A DNA stretch of 64,000 nt. Source: Mayfieldus sp963841445 (GTDB lineage: Bacteria; Actinomycetota; Thermoleophilia; Solirubrobacterales; 70-9). Of the stretch, positions 62,501 through 64,000 are shown in pieces; position 1 is the first letter of the stretch, and the number at the start of each line of letters is the position of its first letter. Position numbers and translations under genes: made by a program. Where the stretch lies: NCBI GenBank assembly GCA_963841445.1, contig CAWJCP010000010.1:1-64000 (forward strand), in the 5' to 3' direction. Below the pieces are notes generated by a model. The model was not told the origin of the DNA. It saw nothing but the letters and a program-made list of their open reading frames with translations, and made no database searches.

Positions 62501-63985
62501 CGTGCCCGCCCCGAAGACCAGCGCCCCGCTGGGAGCGCGGTACTGGGTCAGGTGGTGGGTCGCAGTGCCGCTGCCGTAGGTCGACCCGTTGTCCTGGAGG
62601 ACCTCGACCCCGTTGCGTGCCGTCGATGACAGGCGGGCCAGCCCGGCCGGACGCGCGCCGTTGTCGAGATCCTCGTCCCACTCGTATCCCAAGGTGTCGT
62701 CGGCGAGGGTGGCGGTGTCCCCCGGCGGCAGCGAGGCGATGCTGGTGTCACGCCAGAGGCGCATCTTGCCGTCGGCCGCCGGCACCTCGATCGCCGAGGT
62801 GCCCGAGTTGACCATGAAGATGTTGCCGCTGAGCGAGTTCTCCGGGTTCGGTCCCTCGGGGTTGATCGGCCGCGGGTCGCGCCAGGTGCCGGTCCATGCC
62901 GAGGTCGGATCGATCTTGTCGTTGGCGTGGGTCTCCTTGTAGGAGACCAGCGTCCGGTGATCGGTCGCGGAGCCGTCGATGCTGTCCTCCCAGCGGGTCT
63001 TCCAGAAGATCTCGTTGCCGCTCAGGAAGGCGAGGTTGACGCCCGCGTCGCGGGCCGCGGTCACGTTGGCGCGCTGATCCCCGGACCAGTACTCGTCATG
63101 ACCGACCGAGAGAAAGGCCTTGTGCTCGAGGATCTCGCTTCCGAACCGGTCGCTGTCGACGCCGGTGAAGTAGCTGACGTCATAGCCGTTGCGCTCCAGC
63201 CAGCGGATCATCGGGTACTCGGCGTTGAACGGCGAGTCCTCCGGCGTCGGGCCGCGGGTGGTGAAGGGGCGGTTGTAGCTGACCTTGAAGGCGCGGCCAG
63301 CCGGCGAACCGGTGTAGAGGCTGTTGCCGCCGTACTGGTTGTAGGCCTGCCAGGTGGTATCCGAGGTCTGGAACAGCAGATCGGACTGGCCGTCGTCGTC
63401 GCGAACGATGAAGAAGACATGGCTTCCGCCCGTCGAGACGTCCTCGCGGACGAGCTTTGCGAAGTAGATGCCCGACGTCGCATCCGTCGGCACCGTCCAT
63501 GACGCCGATTCGGCCCAGTTGCCGCAATCGACCAGCCCGGTGGCCGGGTCATCGAGACAGTCGGGCTGGTCCTGGGGCAGCACCGACGTCGGCTCCACGG
63601 TGTCGACCTTGCGTGCTCCGTCGCCGCCGTAGTAGCCCATGCGATAGATGTCGAGGTGATAGTCGACCGAGGTGTCGACCTTGAAGTGGACGGTCTGGCC
63701 CTGATCGACGCTGATGTCGGTGGCGAAGCCCTGGATCGCGGGATCGCCGGCGCCGTCCACGTCCCATTCGCTCGGCGGGTTGCCGGGCTTGGAGTTCTCG
63801 CAGACGATCGCGTTCTGGATCGGCGGGTCGCAGGGGGCGGCGTCGGCCCGACCCGGAAACGCGCCGATCGCGGCGGCAGCGATCAACGTGGCCAGGAGAA
63901 GTTGGCGCCGCCGCCATCGGCAGCCTAAGACCGAAGCATCTTCCTGGCTTCGGGTTGAGCTGTGACTGGACTCGCAGAGCGCCAT
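53561..63985 (-). CDS. Giant secreted multidomain protein (3474 residues)
   Basis: Signal peptide (residues 1-49), then by residue: about 55-530 an N,N-dimethylformamidase-large-subunit-like domain (YRMGYYGGDGARKV); 545-650 Ig-like; 655-812 DUF4082-like; 813-925 SbsA/Big_5-like; 930-1520 a ThuA-like plus polysaccharide-deacetylase-like region (TGDDHG near 1200, EIGIHPGPG near 1262); 1525-1615 fibronectin III; two homologous about 300-residue LamG-like blocks (about 1618-1915, 2033-2333) with a Big_5-like spacer; seven 95-residue repeats (2336-3000); two copies of a C-terminal module (3003-3145, 3332-3474). No sortase signal or C-terminal TM. An extracellular adhesin or polymer-processing role is inferred. 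Catalysis unproven. Confidence 0.85.
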   Translation of the reverse strand: MALCESSHSSTRSQEDASVLGCRWRRRQLLLATLIAAAAIGAFPGRADAAPCDPPIQNAIVCENSKPGNPPSEWDVDGAGDPAIQGFATDISVDQGQTVHFKVDTSVDYHLDIYRMGYYGGDGARKVDTVEPTSVLPQDQPDCLDDPATGLVDCGNWAESASWTVPTDATSGIYFAKLVREDVSTGGSHVFFIVRDDDGQSDLLFQTSDTTWQAYNQYGGNSLYTGSPAGRAFKVSYNRPFTTRGPTPEDSPFNAEYPMIRWLERNGYDVSYFTGVDSDRFGSEILEHKAFLSVGHDEYWSGDQRANVTAARDAGVNLAFLSGNEIFWKTRWEDSIDGSATDHRTLVSYKETHANDKIDPTSAWTGTWRDPRPINPEGPNPENSLSGNIFMVNSGTSAIEVPAADGKMRLWRDTSIASLPPGDTATLADDTLGYEWDEDLDNGARPAGLARLSSTARNGVEVLQDNGSTYGSGTATHHLTQYRAPSGALVFGAGTIQWSWGLDGEHDRGGSTPDPRMQQATVNLLADMGAQPDTLHAGLVAASASNDTTAPTSQVQEPLDGASIEAGHQTTISGTASDVSGGEGGGAGQVGGVEVSVDGGNSWHPAEGRDNWTYSWTPGTTGSVTIKSRAVDDSGNLESPGGGVTVDVIAGSCPCSIWGDSGGAPAEADPSAVELGVKFRSQQDGFITGLRFYKGAGNDGAHVGHLWTAAGNLLAEATFSGESASGWQQVSFTSPVPISAGTTYVASYHAPQGNYSASNGYFADSGVDSVPLRALQDGEDGANGVYNYGPSGVFPTDTFGSSNYWVDVVFETDVGPDTTPPTVSSRTPANNATGVATGTNVTATFSEPMDAATIDAGTFQLRDASNDLVPATVTYNPSNRRATLDPDAPLQSSTAYTATIKGGAGGVADASGNVLANDSSWGFTAAAPPPPPPDEGPGGPILVVSGASDPFGRYYAEILRAEGLNEFNVTDLGNVSASVLDDYDVVVLGEVGLGAAQVQMLSDWVQAGGNLIAMRPDPQLAGLLGLTDTPDTLANAYLRVDTGSAPGEGIVGQTIQFHGVADRYATSSAETVASLYSDASTATSNPAVTLRNVGPNGGQAAAFTYDLARSVVYTRQGNPAWAGQERDGESGPIRSDDLFFGAASSDPQPDWVDLNKVAIPQADEQQRLLTNLIEQMNADRKPLPRFWFLPRGKKAAVVMTGDDHGNGGTAGRFDQYKALSPPGCSVADWECVRSSSYIYPSTPLTDAQAAGYTADGFEIGIHPGPGCGNFTPSSLEADFAGMLFDFATKYASVPPPSTSRTHCIAWSDWASQPKVELDHGIRLDTNYYYWPPGWVQDRPGMFTGSGMPMRFADLDGTMIDVYQAATQMTDESGQSYPLNIDALLDKALGPEGYYGVFTANMHTDSASSSGSDAIVASAQARGVPIVSGRQMLEWLDGRNGSSFGSLSWAGNKLGFTIDVGAGANGLQAMVPTSSSVGTLTGVERNGTPITTATQTIKGVEYAFFDALPGSYEASYAVDDSPPAISNVVASAAGDGNATISWDTNEASDSQVDYGTDPDALGSSATDAALTVSHSIQLTGLQPNTTYHFRVRSADAVGNASTDPAPPQIPRTFTTPSSSFTDTTVADFGAGSTGPDTYISETEDGEVTLQPTEGAEFAGPSLPIGWASDTWESQGGGSGGSATVSGGALHVDGAYAGTTATYGAGRSLEFAATFGASTFQHVAFTDNFNSVWAMFSTRQSTNQLYASTNDGAIQDTPVGAPGQYVGSAHRYRIEWDASEVRYFIDGGLVATHSASFGPSLNAAASDFTAGGPELSLDWMRVSPYPAAGSFESRVFDAGQSADWGALSWNAEIPSGAGVAMSVRTGNTPTPDASWSSFAPIASSGDDIPGNSRYVQYRAQLSSSDAGSTPALTEVTIGYNQGADTEPPTITQRSPAPDATDVAVDTDVEVQFSEPMDPATIDGSSVRLRKQGAGSDVAASVSYAGNTATLDPDADLDPSTSYDVTVDGAVGDSNGNPLGADDSWSFTTAAQVLGFTDTTVADFGAGTPGAGTYVSETANGEVILKPAVGEEFSGSELPSGWSSHDWAGDGGGPGGAAAVSGGSLHVDGAFAAPDATFGPGHSLEFVATFGATSFQHVGFGVDFNNVGLWAMFSTSNTTNQLYARTNFGGGESSIPIPGSFLGAPHRYRIDWTATGVTYFIDGTQVDARNGTFGQELHPAASDFNAGGPEVAVDWLRMSPYPGSGSFESRIFDAGAVADWGGLTWNAETPGATGVALSVRTGDTPSPDGTWSDFTPIGSSGGDIPGSSRYLQYRAELSSANTDLTPSLGEVSIVYSPHVDDPPSAVNDQASLAEDSDASPIDVLANDQNADGGPLAIASATQPDHGTVEIANDNQSLTYKPDPDYCNDGEPSDDFTYKLNGGSQATVAVSVACVDDPPSAVNDQASLAEDSDASPIDVLANDQNADGGPLAIASATQPDHGTVEIANDNQSLTYKPDPDYCNDGEPSDDFTYKLNGGSQATVAVSVACVDDPPSAVNDQASLAEDSDASPIDVLANDQNADGGPLAIASATQPDHGTVEIANDNQSLTYKPDPDYCNDGEPSDDFTYKLNGGSQATVAVSVACVDDPPSAVNDQASLAEDSDASPIDVLANDQNADGGPLAIASATQPDHGTVEIANDNQSLTYKPDPDYCNDGEPSDDFTYKLNGGSQATVAVSVACVDDPPSAVNDQASLAEDSDASPIDVLANDQNADGGPLAIASATQPDHGTVEIANDNQSLTYKPDPDYCNDGEPSDDFTYKLNGGSQATVAVSVACVDDPPSAVNDQASLAEDSDASPIDVLANDQNADGGPLAIASATQPDHGTVEIANDNQSLTYKPDPDYCNDGEPSDDFTYKLNGGSQATVAVSVACVDDPPSAVNDQASLAEDSDASPIDVLANDQNADGGPLAIASATQPDHGTVEIANDNQSLTYKPDPDYCNDGEPSDDFTYKLNGGSQATVAVSVDCVDLQGRISARGTVSTAQGTAIAFSAGNDCDAAQSTGPNAIATTGGAVIWSKSTVTQSSCSAPRSPLGFDSQTGTATGSFGQAAPGGRNGQQGTLEWTYFDGSPDTVQFTLRDSSNAVVYQAQEQTPGAYRGAAGGVWTFAFRPHITGTDPDSPANDNHPKVKGWVPAGDAAEAKIYTNSTCSGPPAASGTMAQFTGGIAVPVPDDATTTLAAKVSKANGTVSPCSAPFSYTEDSTPPPAPQITGTDPDSPANNNHPKVKGEAAADTTIRIYKATTVDDCTPDNLLTTGTQSDFASPGLTIEVADNSTTYLRASAADAAGNTSICSARLSYLEESQGRISARGTVSTAQGTAIVFSATNDCDAAGSTRPIVVATTGGAVIWSKSTVTESSCSDQPPSSPLGFDSQTGTATGSFGQAAPGGRNGQQGTLEWTYFDGSPDTVQFTLRDSSNAVVYQAQEQTPGAYRGAAGGVWTYGP
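53572..54977. repeat. Duplicated C-terminal module of the giant protein
   Basis: Bases 53572-53984 and 54571-54977 are nearly identical, differing by a 6-base indel and scattered substitutions. Each encodes QGRISARGTVSTAQGTAI through GAYRGAAGGVWT. Between them lie two Ig-like units opening ITGTDPDSPAN. The second (C-terminal) copy ends the protein within the module, so the gene's present 3' end looks like a duplication junction. Confidence 0.8.
54986..56980. repeat. Seven tandem 285-bp repeats encoding 95-residue units
   Basis: 1995 bases equal to exactly 7 x 285. As far as reading allows, units are identical at nucleotide level; the one difference noted is at the end of the last unit (VDC instead of VAC). 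Each unit reads VDDPPSAVNDQASLAEDSD, LANDQNADGG, ATQPDHGTVEIANDNQSLTY and DYCNDG, and ends VSVAC. This is a tandem-95/cadherin-like Ig unit with two cysteines. Identity without silent drift implies very recent expansion or active homogenisation, and makes the copy number assembly-sensitive. Confidence 0.93.
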
Positions 63986-64000
63986 TCGGTCTGGCCAGAC

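Overview
The window is GC-rich, gene-dense bacterial chromosome with short intergenic gaps, frequent GTG/TTG starts and many 4-base start/stop overlaps. Gene content points to a high-GC actinobacterium, most probably a soil member of Thermoleophilia/Solirubrobacterales. Markers are an F420-type deazaflavin nitroreductase, a HemQ-type heme enzyme, a PimA-like mannosyltransferase fused to a flippase-like domain, a DUF4235/holin-like/DUF3618 membrane cluster, several acyl-CoA dehydrogenases and TetR regulators, and adjacent BolA and CGFS-glutaredoxin genes. The lineage is inferred from gene content only. I recognised no tRNA, rRNA, CRISPR array, transposase or prophage.

Layout. 0-9 kb: two tandem secreted PQQ-type sugar dehydrogenases, an aldehyde dehydrogenase, cobalamin-independent methionine synthase (metE) and the glycosyltransferase-flippase fusion. 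9-15 kb: a membrane phosphatase-like protein, then a forward heme/redox/Fe-S cluster (HemQ, DDN nitroreductase, FprA-like reductase, BolA, CGFS glutaredoxin) facing an A-type Fe-S carrier. Beside the carrier is a dense cluster of perfect hairpins with co-varying arms (14.7-14.9 kb). 15-24.6 kb: NAD-dependent epimerases, DegV, an AI-2E-family permease, a translationally coupled cell-envelope operon that includes a 44-codon gene, a TetR/nitrilase pair with a clear operator, and an MscS channel.

24.6-34.6 kb is acyl-CoA metabolism. Six overlapping minus-strand genes (enoyl-CoA hydratase, acyl-CoA carboxylase beta, NTF2-like, BKACE, MerR regulator, PKS-type malonyl acyltransferase) diverge from an acyl-CoA dehydrogenase. 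A second acyl-CoA dehydrogenase and a near-identical relic of the 3' end of the first lie nearby. This operon is the best candidate for an undescribed pathway.

34.6-48.3 kb is accessory: a TetR/MFS efflux pair, a small gene graveyard (deleted cupin gene and SCP2-like tail), VOC/DHFR-like/epimerase genes, a membrane permease, an AhpD-like protein, SDRs, a frameshifted GDSL lipase, a channel-like protein with a non-canonical filter, an MBL hydrolase and a PlsC acyltransferase. 48.3-53.5 kb holds glycerol kinase, a glycosyltransferase, a 70-residue biotinyl carrier, a second enoyl-CoA hydratase, an AlkA-like glycosylase and a GH3 enzyme.

53.6-64 kb is one giant secreted multidomain protein of 3474 codons. 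It carries seven essentially identical 285-bp (95-residue) repeats and a duplicated C-terminal module.
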